From positions 248,001 to 312,000 of the forward strand of contig JAIVJZ010000001.1 of NCBI GenBank assembly GCA_020199775.1: a stretch of DNA of 64,000 nt, read 5' to 3'. Positions 37,266 through 46,257 of the stretch are shown here, piece by piece. The DNA is from Acidobacteriota bacterium. GTDB taxonomy: Bacteria; Acidobacteriota; Blastocatellia; Pyrinomonadales; Pyrinomonadaceae. Every line of letters starts with the position of its first letter. Position 1 is the stretch's first letter. Position numbers and translations under genes: made by a program. The notes below the pieces were generated by a model that saw only the letters and a program-made list of their open reading frames with translations, did not search any database and was not told the origin of the DNA.

Positions 37266-38402
37266 TCATTCCCGTGTGAGGGCGGCGCGCGCCGCACGCA
37301 CGCGGCGCAAGGCTTCGTCCGTCGTCGCGGCGAGCGCGGTGAGATGCCCCATCTTGCGCCCGGCGCGCGCCTCGTGCTTGCCGTAGAGGTGCAGCTTGAC
37401 GCAGGGGATGGCGCAGGCGGCGCGCCAGTCGGGGTCGCCGTTCTGCCAGAGGTCGCCGAGTAGGTTTGCCATCGCGGCGGGGCGCAGTTGTTCGGTCGCG
37501 CCGAGCGGGAGGCCGCAGACGGCGCGCACCTGTTGCTCGAACTGGCTGGTCGCGCAGGCGTCGATGGTGAAGTGGCCGGAGTTGTGCGGGCGCGGCGCGA
37601 GTTCGTTGACGAACAGTGCGCCGTCGCGCGCGAGGAAGAATTCGACGCAGAGCACGCCGACGAGTTCGAGTCGTTCGAGCAGGCTCTCGGCGATTTCCGT
37701 CGCGCGCCGCGCGATCTGCGGGGAGACGCGCGCCGGGGCGATGGTGCAATCGAGGATGTGCCGCTCGTGCGAATTTTCGACGACGCCGAAGTGCGCCGTC
37801 TCGCCGTCCGCGCCGCGCGCGCAGACGATTGACACTTCGCGCTCGAAATCGACGAACGCTTCGAGAATAGCTTCCTGCCCGCCGAGCGAATCGAAGGCGG
37901 CCGCGCCCTCGTCGGCCGACTTGATCAAGCGTTGGCCTTTGCCGTCGTAGCCGAACCCGGCGGTCTTCAACACGGCGGGGCAGCCGATGACGGCGAGCGC
38001 GGCGTCGAGTTCCGCGCGCGTGGCGACGCGCCGGAAGGGCGTGACGGGGATACCGGCCGCCTGTAGAAAGGTCTTCTCGCGCAGGCGGTGCTGGGTCGTG
38101 TAGAGCGTCGCGCCGTCCGGCCTGACGGGGACGATGCCGCTGATGGCTTCGACGGTCGCGGCCGGGACGTTTTCAAATTCAAAGGTGACGACTTGGACGC
38201 GGCTCGCGAAGTCGCGCACGGCGTCGAGGTCGTCGTATGAAGCGGTGACTTCAAAGTCCGCGACCTGCCCGGTCGGCGTGTCGGTTTCGGGCGAGAAAGT
38301 GTGCACGAGATAGCCCATGCGGCGCGCGGCCATCGCGAACATGCGTCCGAGTTGGCCGCTGCCGAGCACGCCGATGGTCGCGCCGGGAAGGAGCGTTCGC
38401 AT
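37266..38402 (-). CDS. purK: 5-(carboxyamino)imidazole ribonucleotide synthase
   Basis: ATP-grasp enzyme of purine synthesis. It carboxylates AIR with ATP and bicarbonate to give N5-CAIR. The N-terminus has the typical GVLGSGQLGRM nucleotide-fold start. The ATP-grasp core includes PAVLKTAGFGYDGKGQ, VDFEREVSIV and the ELAPRPHNSGHFTIDAC motif, all hallmarks of PurK. Length is 378 residues from the ATG at 38402; a GTG at 38426 is possible but adds only eight residues. It lies downstream of purE on the same strand, separated by a 212-bp gap carrying a palindromic element. Complete and probably functional. Confidence 0.95.
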   Translation of the reverse strand: MRTLLPGATIGVLGSGQLGRMFAMAARRMGYLVHTFSPETDTPTGQVADFEVTASYDDLDAVRDFASRVQVVTFEFENVPAATVEAISGIVPVRPDGATLYTTQHRLREKTFLQAAGIPVTPFRRVATRAELDAALAVIGCPAVLKTAGFGYDGKGQRLIKSADEGAAAFDSLGGQEAILEAFVDFEREVSIVCARGADGETAHFGVVENSHERHILDCTIAPARVSPQIARRATEIAESLLERLELVGVLCVEFFLARDGALFVNELAPRPHNSGHFTIDACATSQFEQQVRAVCGLPLGATEQLRPAAMANLLGDLWQNGDPDWRAACAIPCVKLHLYGKHEARAGRKMGHLTALAATTDEALRRVRAARAALTRE

Positions 38403-38469
38403 ACTTGGGCGGGAAGTGTGATTCACGGTTTTAGCGAACGTGTAAATTTAGCCGGAGAGCATTCAACGC

Positions 38470-38585
38470 CGCAGACACAGAGGACGCGGAGAGTCGAACG
38501 ACGGACGGGGAAGTGTAGACGAGTTGCTTTAACTTCATCGTTCATCGTTCCTAACTTCCGCGTTTGCCTCCGCGTCTCTGTGCCG
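38470..38585. repeat. intergenic palindrome, family B copy 1
   Basis: Outer arms CAGACACAGAGGACGCGGAG and CTCCGCGTCTCTGTG are near reverse complements. The inner part holds the family B core (GAGTTGCTTTAACTTCATCG, then TTCATCGTTCC) found again near 52340, 54770 and 55590. It sits between purE and purK. Confidence 0.75.
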
Positions 38586-38614
38586 GATGCTTTGCCCGAC
38601 AGAAACTTATCAAC

Positions 38615-39118
38615 CTAACTCAATTCCGCCGCGCGCACTTGCCGCTCCTGCTCGACCCGGAACGCGCGCAGGCGTTCGCGCAACGCGCTGTCTTCGTTCG
38701 CGAGGATAGCGACGGCGAGCAGCGCGGCGTTGCGCGCGCCCGCCTGACCGATGGCGAGCGTGCCGACGGGAATCCCGGCGGGCATCTGCACGATGGAGAG
38801 CAGAGAGTCCAGCCCCTTGAGCGCGCGGCTCTCGACGGGGACGCCGAGCACCGGCAGCAAAGTTTGCGCGGCGACCATGCCGGGCAGGTGTGCCGCGCCG
38901 CCCGCGCCCGCGATGATCACTCGCACGCCGCGCGCCTCCGCCCCGCCCGCGAACTCCGCCATCAGACGCGGCGTGCGGTGCGCCGAGACGACGCGGCACT
39001 CGTGCGGGACATTGAACTCCGTCAACACCTCGTCGGCGGCGCGCATCGTCTCCCAGTCGGACTTGCTGCCCATAATGACGGCGACGAGCGGCGCGCGCAG
39101 AGAGTCTTGCGCGCCCAC
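38615..39118 (-). CDS. purE: 5-(carboxyamino)imidazole ribonucleotide mutase
   Basis: Converts N5-CAIR made by PurK to CAIR in the purine pathway. Class I PurE signatures: [10 protein letters not shown] near the N-terminus, SAHRTP with the catalytic His, [11 protein letters not shown], and [10 protein letters not shown]. The GTG at 39118 has AGGAGA 5 bp upstream and gives 167 residues, normal for PurE. A GTG at 39148 would add ten residues and lacks a ribosome site. It lies just downstream of the TonB-like gene and upstream of purK on the same strand. Confidence 0.95.
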   Translation of the reverse strand: MGAQDSLRAPLVAVIMGSKSDWETMRAADEVLTEFNVPHECRVVSAHRTPRLMAEFAGGAEARGVRVIIAGAGGAAHLPGMVAAQTLLPVLGVPVESRALKGLDSLLSIVQMPAGIPVGTLAIGQAGARNAALLAVAILANEDSALRERLRAFRVEQERQVRAAELS

Positions 39119-39153
39119 CGCCGTCTCCTGTTTCGACTCTTCTTCCACGTGGC

Positions 39154-40128
39154 TCAGTAGATGTTGAAGTTGTATTCGATGGTGACGTACTGCGAGACTA
39201 GCCGGCCATCCTTCATCGCGGGAGTAAAGCTGACCCCGCGCGCGGCCTCAATTGCTGCATCGGTCAAGCCATGAGCCAGCCTCGTAACGACTATGATTCC
39301 CTCGACCTTGCCGGAAGCGCCCAACACGAGGCGCAGCCTTACCTTGCCGGAGATTTGAAATCTACGCGCCCATTCCGTGTAGAGCGGTTCAGGTTTGGCG
39401 TTGATGACCGCCCTCTGCCTCACTTCCTTCACGGAGAAGACGCGTGTGTAGTCTGTCGCTTGCCTTGTGCCCCGCCCGGCGTCAGGACTTTGTCCGGCAC
39501 TTTTACCCGGGCCGACGCTCGCCATTCCCGTTCTCTTGTCGTCGCCCGAGACTACAGGCAGCGCAAACGATTTTAGGAATCGTTCTATGCCCGGAGCCGT
39601 CTCGTCCACGCCCCATGCGCCCACTAGATAAATGTGCGTGGCGGTGGCGTAAGCGCGAACCGCCCCGCGCGCGTCCTTGAGCCTGAGCCAATAATTTCGC
39701 CCGACTTGAGAAGCGGAAGCTATCTCCGCGTCATAGCTCAACCAATATTTCGCCGCCTCCGTGGGTCGCCATGCGTGAGCATTATGCTCCGGCTCGATCA
39801 GCATGTCCCACGCCAACTCGCCGCAGAGATCAAGATAACTATGCAGGCTACCGCGTCTCAGCCCGGCGGGGAGCGAGTCCGTCTCGAACGACCAGACCGT
39901 GTAGGTGAAGTCGTCATTATCTTTCACCCGGTAGCGTTTGCCCGCCACCTCCATGTGGCCTGTGGTTTGCTTCTCGGCTTCGGGCGAAGGAGTTCGCGGC
40001 ATCAAGACCGTGAACTCCTCGCCCGCCGGCGCGACTTTAATCCAAGTTGATGTTTCCTGCGCCCGCGCCGCAACGCAGCAGAGCGACACGAGCAGTATGA
40101 GGCGCACATTGAAGGTGAGGTGTTTCAT
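39154..40128 (-). CDS. TonB-like energy transducer C-terminal domain protein
   Basis: Exported protein of 324 residues. Signal peptide 1-23 (ending ARAQ). Residues 25-190 form a domain unknown to me ([30 protein letters not shown]). A short Gly/Ser-rich linker leads to a TonB C-terminal-like domain of about 95 residues ([41 protein letters not shown]). A cleavable signal in place of the usual N-terminal anchor, and no long Pro-rich spacer, set it apart from classical TonB. It may interact with TonB-dependent receptors, three of which or relatives are in the window, or have another envelope role. Its stop lies five bases before a possible purE start, so it may be cotranscribed with purE. Confidence 0.8.
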   Translation of the reverse strand: MKHLTFNVRLILLVSLCCVAARAQETSTWIKVAPAGEEFTVLMPRTPSPEAEKQTTGHMEVAGKRYRVKDNDDFTYTVWSFETDSLPAGLRRGSLHSYLDLCGELAWDMLIEPEHNAHAWRPTEAAKYWLSYDAEIASASQVGRNYWLRLKDARGAVRAYATATHIYLVGAWGVDETAPGIERFLKSFALPVVSGDDKRTGMASVGPGKSAGQSPDAGRGTRQATDYTRVFSVKEVRQRAVINAKPEPLYTEWARRFQISGKVRLRLVLGASGKVEGIIVVTRLAHGLTDAAIEAARGVSFTPAMKDGRLVSQYVTIEYNFNIY

Positions 40129-40160
40129 GAGAATTTTCTGTCAGCCTGCCACACGCGCTT

Positions 40161-41606
40161 TCACCCTTGCGAGTAACCGGCCTTGCCGTCGAAGTTGTAG
40201 AGGTTCTCGGTCTTGATGAAGTCGAGCCCGTTGTCGGCGATGCGCTGGAGCAGCGCGGTGATCTGCGAGTGCGAGATCGTCGCGCCTTCGCGGGTGGCAA
40301 GATAGCGGCAACGCCAGTGGTCGGAGAGGAACGTTTCGGGCAAGCTGTGCGGCCAGACGGTGATGCCGCGATTGCCGATGAGCGTCAACTTCAAATCGTC
40401 GCCGCTCAACTTGTCGCACGTCTCGCCCAACTGTTCGGCCGTGCCGCTCTCCCAGTTGACGAACACATCGACGCCGACCAACTCTTTCTTCTCTATGTTC
40501 TTGCTGCCCGCGCCGGCCGTGCTCGTCGCGCTGCCGCCGCCCGCGTTGTACTTGACGGCCTTCAAAGTCTGCGGTGTCTGTCCGAGACGCTCGACGACCG
40601 CCTGCGCAAACTCGCGCGTGCCGACCTTTTGCTTGCTCACGCCCTCCGCGTAAATGTCGTAAGTGTGGACGCCGTCTTCCACGGTGCGCAGCCACGCGTT
40701 GTGGACGCGCTCGGCCGCCTCCGGCTGGTTGATGTGGACGAGCATCATTACCGCGCCCAGCAGCAACCCCGAAGGGTTGGCGAGATTCTGCCCGGCGCGG
40801 CGCGGCGCGGAGCCGTGAATCGCTTCGAACATCGCGCCCGACGTGCCGATGTTGGCCGAACCGGCGAGGCCGACCGAACCGGCGATCTGCGCGGCCACGT
40901 CCGAGAGGATGTCGCCGTAGAGGTTCGGCATCACCACCACGTCGAAGGCTTCGGGCGTGTCTGCGAGTTTGGCCGCGCCGATGTCCACGATCCAGTGCTC
41001 GTTTTCGATGCCGTCATACTCGGCCGCGATCTCGTCGAAGACTTTATGAAAAAGACCGTCGGTCATTTTCATGATGTTGTCCTTCGTAAAGCACGTGACT
41101 TTCTTCCGGTTGTTGCGCCGCGCGTACTCGAAGGCGTAGCGCACGATCTTTTCGCAGCCGGGGCGCGAGATGAGTTTCAGGCATTGATAGACCTGCGCCG
41201 TTTGCCGGTGCTCGATTCCGGCATAGAGGTCTTCCTCGTTTTCGCGGACGATGACCACGTCCATCTTCGGGTGCTTCGTGTCGACGAACGGGTGATAAGA
41301 GACGCACGGGCGCACGTTGGCGTAGAGTCCGAGCGTCTTCCTGACCGTCACGTTGAGGCTCTTGTAGCCGCCGCCCTGCGGCGTCGTGATCGGCGCTTTC
41401 AGAAAAACTTTCGTGCGGCGCAAGCTGTCCCACGCGCTCGCCGGTATCCCCGCGGTATCGCCGCGCAGGTAAACTTGCTCGCCGATCTCTATCGTTTCAA
41501 TCTCCAACGCCGCGCCCGCTTCACGCAGGATGTGGAGCGTCGCGTCCATGATTTCGGGGCCGATGCCGTCGCCGTGCGCCACCGTGATAGGAACATTCTG
41601 TGCCAT
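40161..41606 (-). CDS. icd: NADP-dependent isocitrate dehydrogenase, long form
   Basis: TCA-cycle enzyme oxidising isocitrate to 2-oxoglutarate and CO2. Substrate residues can be placed: Ser83, Asn85, Arg89, Arg99 and Arg121, spaced as in the E. coli enzyme. DIGAAKLADTPEAFDVVVMPNLYGDILSD supplies the metal-binding Asp residues. HGSAPRRAGQ begins the cofactor region. At 481 residues it is longer than the roughly 415-residue E. coli type, with an extra C-terminal domain (about 370-481) as in Thermus-like long isocitrate dehydrogenases. NADP preference is inferred from family. It ends 32 bp before the TonB-like gene on the same strand. Confidence 0.93.
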   Translation of the reverse strand: MAQNVPITVAHGDGIGPEIMDATLHILREAGAALEIETIEIGEQVYLRGDTAGIPASAWDSLRRTKVFLKAPITTPQGGGYKSLNVTVRKTLGLYANVRPCVSYHPFVDTKHPKMDVVIVRENEEDLYAGIEHRQTAQVYQCLKLISRPGCEKIVRYAFEYARRNNRKKVTCFTKDNIMKMTDGLFHKVFDEIAAEYDGIENEHWIVDIGAAKLADTPEAFDVVVMPNLYGDILSDVAAQIAGSVGLAGSANIGTSGAMFEAIHGSAPRRAGQNLANPSGLLLGAVMMLVHINQPEAAERVHNAWLRTVEDGVHTYDIYAEGVSKQKVGTREFAQAVVERLGQTPQTLKAVKYNAGGGSATSTAGAGSKNIEKKELVGVDVFVNWESGTAEQLGETCDKLSGDDLKLTLIGNRGITVWPHSLPETFLSDHWRCRYLATREGATISHSQITALLQRIADNGLDFIKTENLYNFDGKAGYSQG

Positions 41607-41951
41607 GATTTTAGTTCGAGCGCCTTTCGCTAAATTCGGATTTTAAGAAGACAACTCAGATGGGCGATAGCTTACTACTTTTCACCCGCCGCCCGAAAGT
41701 TTCGAGTCGCACGAACCTGCGCCCCGCCGCGCGGGCGCGGAGAGCCTCCGACCTGTGGGCGCGGTCACGCCGCCCCGGCTGTTCCGCTCCGCCCGTAAAT
41801 TTAGTATGATGCCGCCGTGCCCAACCCCCACGCGAGCGAAGTTCGAGAGATGTTTTTGCGCCCGGAACGAGCACGAGCACGCCCCCACCATACCCCTTCA
41901 ACTTACGTCCACAGCTTACAGTCCACGCTGAACGCCGACGGGTAAAGCCAG
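41607..41951. other. 345-bp divergent intergenic region
   Basis: Lies between icd and the hybrid kinase and should hold both promoters. I find no convincing gene, repeat or RNA structure in it. Confidence 0.4.
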
Positions 41952-44900
41952 ATGTTGAATGTGTCTCGATCCAGTTGGAGAGGTTATCTCATCGCCGTCT
42001 TAACGGTCGCCGCGTCCGTGCTCGGCACGTTCGCGCTGATACCGCTCAACCAGCCGGTGCGGCTCGCCTTCTTTTACGCGGCGGTCGTTGTCAGCACGAT
42101 CTACGGCGGTTTGCGCTCCGGCCTTTTCGCCATCGCTTTGTCGGTCGTCTCTAGCGGCTACTTCTTTTTCGCCCCGTTCAATTCGTTCCGCCTCGGAGCC
42201 ATCTCGACCATCCAGTTAAGCGTCTTCGTCGCGGTCACGCTGTTGATCACCTTTATGATCGACCGGGGCAAGCGCGCCGAAAGCAAGATGACGGTGTCCG
42301 AACGACGCTTCCGGCAGTTGGCCGATAACATCGATCAGGTCTTCTGGGTTTACGACTTGAGCGAGGCGCGTGTCGTCTACGCCAACCCGGCCTACGAGAC
42401 GATGTGGGGCGAGACGCGGGAGAACCTCTACAAAGACGAGGGCGCTTTCTTCGCCATCCTCCACCCGGACGACCGCGAGCGCATGATCGACGTGCTGCGG
42501 CGGCAGCGGGCGGGCGCGCGCACCGAAGCGGAATACCGCATCGTGCGTCGCGACGGCACGGTGCGCTGGATACACGACCGCGGCTTCCCCGTCCGCGACG
42601 CGCAGGGCACGGTCTTGCGCATCGTCGGCATCGCCGAAGACGTGACGCAGAGAAAGGCGGCCGAGAAGGCTCTGCGCGAACAGACCGAGGCGGTCGAGAC
42701 GGTCAACCGCGTCGGGCAGATGCTCGCGGGCGAGTTGGACTTACACAAACTCTTGCAGGCCGTGACCGACGCGGCGACGGAGTTGACCGGCGCGCACTTC
42801 GGCTCATTCTTCTACAACGTGCTGGACGAAGCGGGCGCGTCCTACATGCTCTACACGCTCTCGGGCGTGCCCCGCGAAGCCTTCGCGCACTTCCCGATGC
42901 CGCGCGCCACAGACCTCTTCGGCCCCACCTTCCGCGGCGAAGGCACCATCCGGATCAACGACGTGCGACTCGACCCACGGTACGGTAAAAATTCTCCCTA
43001 CCACGGGATGCCCGAAGGCCACCTGCCGGTGACGAGTTATCTGGCCGTGCCGGTCGTCTCGCGCACGGGCGAAGTGCTCGGCGGGTTGTTCTTCGGGCAC
43101 GAAGAGGCGGGCGTCTTCACCGAGCGCGCCGGGCACATCATCGAGGGACTCGCCGCGCAGGCCGCCATCGCCGTCGACAACGCGCGCCTCTTTGACTCCG
43201 CCAGAAAGGAGCGCGCCAACGCCGAGGCCAACGAGCGTTACTACCGTTTCCTCGCCGAGGCCATCCCGCAGATCATCTGGACGGCGCGCCCCGACGGCTT
43301 CATCGACTACTACAACCAACGCTGGTACGAATACACCGGCATGAGGCTCGAAGAGACGGAAGGGTGGGGCTGGCAGAGCCTCCTGCACGCGGACGACGCC
43401 GAGCGTTGCGTCGAGCACTGGAAGCACTGCGTCGAGACGGGCGAGGTTTACGACATCGAGGGTCGCTTCCGGCGCGCGAGCGACGGCCAGTATCGCTGGC
43501 ATCTCGGCCGCGCCCTGCCCCTGCGCGACGCCGACGGGCAGATCGTCAAATGGTTCGGCGCGTCTACGGACATAGACGACCGCAAGCACGCCGAAGAACA
43601 GCAACGTTTCCTCGCGGAGGCGAGCGCGACGCTCGTCACCTCGCTCGATTACGAGGCGACGCTCACCGCGCTCGCGCGGCTCAGCGTGCCGCGCCTCGCC
43701 GACTGGTGCACGGTCGACATGCTCGCCGACGACCGCATCATCGAGCGTCTCGCCGTGGCGCACCAAGACCCGGCGAAAGTCGAACTGGCGTGGGAGTTGA
43801 ATCGCCTCTACCCGCACGACTTCTACGAGACGGAAGGCGTCTCTAAAGTTATCCGCACGGGGCGGCCTGAACTCTACCCGAACATCCCTGACGAACTGCT
43901 CGCACTCGTCTCACGCGACGCCGCGCATCTGAAAATCCTGCGCGAACTCGGTCTCAAGTCGAGCATGATCATCCCGCTCGTCGCGCACAATCGCGTGCTC
44001 GGCGCGATCACGCTCATGGCCGCGGAATCGGGCAGGCGTTTCAACGCGGCCGATCTCAATTTCGCCGAAGACCTCGCGCAGCGCGCCGCGCTCGCCGTGG
44101 ACAACGCGCGGCTCTACCGCGAGGCGCAGGAGGTTAACCGCCTCAAGGACGAATTTCTCGCCACGCTCTCGCACGAACTGCGCACGCCGCTCACGGCCGT
44201 GCTCGGCTGGACGCGCCTGCTCGGCACGGGGCAACTCGACGAGGCGACCCATCAGCGGGCGCTCGAAACCATCGAACGCAACGCGCAGTCGCAGGTGCAA
44301 CTCATCGACGACATCCTCGACGTTTCGCGCATCATCCGTGGCAAGCTGCGTCTGAACGTGCGCGCCGCCGAACTCGCGCCCGTCATCGAAGCGGCCGTGG
44401 ATTCCGTGCGCCCGGCGGCGGAAGCCAAGGGCATCCGTTTGCAGGTCGTGCTCGACCCGCGCGCGGGGCCGGTCTCGGGCGACCCCGACCGCTTGCAGCA
44501 GGTCGTCTGGAACTTACTCTCGAACGCCATCAAGTTCACGCCGAAGGACGGGCGCGTGCAGGTCTTGCTCGTGCGCGCGGGCTCGCACCTCGAACTCACC
44601 GTGAGCGACACGGGGCAGGGCATCGAAAAGAAGTTTCTGCCCTACGTCTTCGACCGCTTCCGGCAAGCCGACCCTTCGACGACGCGCACGCACGGCGGCC
44701 TCGGCCTCGGCCTCGCCATCGTGCGCCACCTCATCGAACTCCACGGCGGGACGGCGACGGTGGAAAGCGAAGGGGCGGGGCAAGGCACGACGTTCAAAGT
44801 GTCGCTGCCGTTGATGATCGTGCATCAGCCGGAATTCACGGCGCAGGCCGGGGAGCGCGCCCCCGCCGCCGAGCACCCGACGGCCGGGGGGCGGCTTGCG

Positions 44901-45317
44901 CTCGAATGCCCGCCCGAGCTCGAAGGCCTGCGCGTGCTGCTCGTGGAGGATGAACCGGATTCGCGCGAGATGCTGGTCGTGGTGCTCACGCAATGCCGCG
45001 CGGACGTGCGCGCCGTGTCGAACGCCGCCGATGCGCTGTCGCAATTGGAGCACTGGCTGCCGGACGTGTTGATCAGCGACATCGAGATGCCGGGCGAGGA
45101 CGGCTACGCGCTGATCCGCAAAGTCCGCAGCCTGCCGCCGGAGCGCGGCGGCAAAATCCCGGCGGCGGCTCTGACGGCCTACGCCCGCGCCGAAGACCGC
45201 ATGCGCGCGCTGCTCGCGGGCTTCCAACTCCACGTGCCGAAGCCCGTCGAACCGGCGGAACTCGCGGCCGTCATCGCCAGTCTGGCCGGACGCATGGTGG
45301 AGCAGGAAAAGAAGTAA
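41952..45317 (+). CDS. hybrid sensor histidine kinase/response regulator
   Basis: Membrane-bound multi-sensor kinase of 1121 residues. Residues about 10-100 form a KdpD-like (DUF4118) membrane domain with FFYAAVVVSTIYGGLRSG and FFAPFNSF. Then come PAS (about 118-240), GAF (about 262-415), PAS (about 430-545), GAF (about 565-715), HisKA with phospho-acceptor His741 (SHELRTPL), HATPase (about 845-955, DTGQGIE and GGLGLGLAI) and a C-terminal receiver with Asp1043 (ISDIEMPG). Phosphate can thus pass from His741 to the attached receiver. No DNA-binding output or HPt domain is encoded next to it, so the final output is unknown. It stands as a single gene. Confidence 0.93.
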   Translation: MLNVSRSSWRGYLIAVLTVAASVLGTFALIPLNQPVRLAFFYAAVVVSTIYGGLRSGLFAIALSVVSSGYFFFAPFNSFRLGAISTIQLSVFVAVTLLITFMIDRGKRAESKMTVSERRFRQLADNIDQVFWVYDLSEARVVYANPAYETMWGETRENLYKDEGAFFAILHPDDRERMIDVLRRQRAGARTEAEYRIVRRDGTVRWIHDRGFPVRDAQGTVLRIVGIAEDVTQRKAAEKALREQTEAVETVNRVGQMLAGELDLHKLLQAVTDAATELTGAHFGSFFYNVLDEAGASYMLYTLSGVPREAFAHFPMPRATDLFGPTFRGEGTIRINDVRLDPRYGKNSPYHGMPEGHLPVTSYLAVPVVSRTGEVLGGLFFGHEEAGVFTERAGHIIEGLAAQAAIAVDNARLFDSARKERANAEANERYYRFLAEAIPQIIWTARPDGFIDYYNQRWYEYTGMRLEETEGWGWQSLLHADDAERCVEHWKHCVETGEVYDIEGRFRRASDGQYRWHLGRALPLRDADGQIVKWFGASTDIDDRKHAEEQQRFLAEASATLVTSLDYEATLTALARLSVPRLADWCTVDMLADDRIIERLAVAHQDPAKVELAWELNRLYPHDFYETEGVSKVIRTGRPELYPNIPDELLALVSRDAAHLKILRELGLKSSMIIPLVAHNRVLGAITLMAAESGRRFNAADLNFAEDLAQRAALAVDNARLYREAQEVNRLKDEFLATLSHELRTPLTAVLGWTRLLGTGQLDEATHQRALETIERNAQSQVQLIDDILDVSRIIRGKLRLNVRAAELAPVIEAAVDSVRPAAEAKGIRLQVVLDPRAGPVSGDPDRLQQVVWNLLSNAIKFTPKDGRVQVLLVRAGSHLELTVSDTGQGIEKKFLPYVFDRFRQADPSTTRTHGGLGLGLAIVRHLIELHGGTATVESEGAGQGTTFKVSLPLMIVHQPEFTAQAGERAPAAEHPTAGGRLALECPPELEGLRVLLVEDEPDSREMLVVVLTQCRADVRAVSNAADALSQLEHWLPDVLISDIEMPGEDGYALIRKVRSLPPERGGKIPAAALTAYARAEDRMRALLAGFQLHVPKPVEPAELAAVIASLAGRMVEQEKK

Positions 45318-45333
45318 AGGGCAGACGGGAACA

Positions 45334-45452
45334 GGGAAGGGGAAAAGGGGAAGGGGTAAAGGTTAAAGGGAAAAGGGGAAGGGATACAGGGCAAAGGGAA
45401 ACACTCAACCGAGTGCTTTTCCTTTACCCTTTACCCCTTCCCCTTTTCCCTT
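45334..45452. repeat. intergenic palindrome, family A copy 3
   Basis: Left arm with repeated GGGGAAAAGGGGAAGGGGTA and AAAGGG units; right arm CCTTTACCCCTTCCCCTTTT. A small hairpin (CACTCAACCGAGTG) forms the centre. It lies between the convergent kinase and CarD genes and may act as a bidirectional terminator. Confidence 0.8.
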
Positions 45453-45482
45453 AAAGGTTCGGAAAGGTTCGGAAAGGTTTGG

Positions 45483-46037
45483 TTAGTGTCCGGCGGCGAC
45501 CCCGGCGACGCGCGTGCGTCCCGTGGCGGCCGGGCGACGCTCGTGCTTGGCGCAGGCGCGCGCGAGCGCCTGCTCGACGCGCGGTTCGAGATTACATTCC
45601 GGCTGGCGGCACACGGCGGCGAGTTCCGAAACGACCAGATAGTGAGCGCGTTCCAGCATCCGCTGCTCGCGGAAACTGAGCGGCTTGATGTGACTCAAGT
45701 AAGTCAGGTGCTTGAGCACGTCGGCCACTTCAAAAATGTCGCCCGTGCGCATCTTTTCGGAGAATTCTTTGAAGCGATCCTTCCAGTCGTTCGGCGCGGC
45801 GGCGAAGTCGTCGCCCAGATTCTTCAACAACATCTCGCACTCGGCGGAAGAGATCGGGCAGCGCAAGCCCACTTCGCCTGCGTTGGCGACGGGAACAAGG
45901 ACGACTGAGTTGGTAGCTGCGAGGCGAAGGGTGTAAAAGGGGATGGATGTTGCGCCTATCTGTTTCTGCTCGACCTGTTCGATAGTTCCGATGCCATGAT
46001 TGGGATAGACGACTTTCTGACCGATTTTGAAGCCCAC
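45483..46037 (-). CDS. CarD family transcription regulator
   Basis: RNA-polymerase-binding regulator, 184 residues from the GTG at 46037, which has AGGAGG 6 bp upstream (an adjacent GTG at 46040 is too close to it). The N-terminal CarD/TRCF Tudor-like domain is clear (FKIGQKVVYPNHGIGTIEQVE and FYTLRLAATNSVVLVPV). A helical DNA-binding C-terminal domain follows (VADVLKHLTYLSHIKPLSFRE). The final 35 residues are Arg/Ala-rich and unlike usual CarD. CarD proteins stabilise the open promoter complex, chiefly at rRNA promoters. It follows phoR on the same strand after 220 bp and probably has its own promoter. Confidence 0.93.
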   Translation of the reverse strand: MGFKIGQKVVYPNHGIGTIEQVEQKQIGATSIPFYTLRLAATNSVVLVPVANAGEVGLRCPISSAECEMLLKNLGDDFAAAPNDWKDRFKEFSEKMRTGDIFEVADVLKHLTYLSHIKPLSFREQRMLERAHYLVVSELAAVCRQPECNLEPRVEQALARACAKHERRPAATGRTRVAGVAAGH

Positions 46038-46257
46038 CACGTACCTCCTAAACACTGTCTGAGAAGTTTCACTGCGTGAGCAGTGGCCGGGTTTTGTAGA
46101 TTTACCCTCTTGCACTCGGGGCGCAGGACGCGCCAAAGGCTCTGCTTAAATCGTCACAAAAGTGTAACAGCGGTTCTTGCGAAGCGTCAAGAGCAAGGAT
46201 GATGGGGGGCGTCTCAGGATGAATGAAAGCGTCTGCCGTTCATTCGTCGTCCGGCGA

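Noticed and set aside
45334..45452. Polypurine/polypyrimidine arms considered as sequencing or assembly artefact
   Set aside because: Similar but non-identical copies occur at three other places with different centres, always in gaps between intact genes, so they appear to be real sequence.
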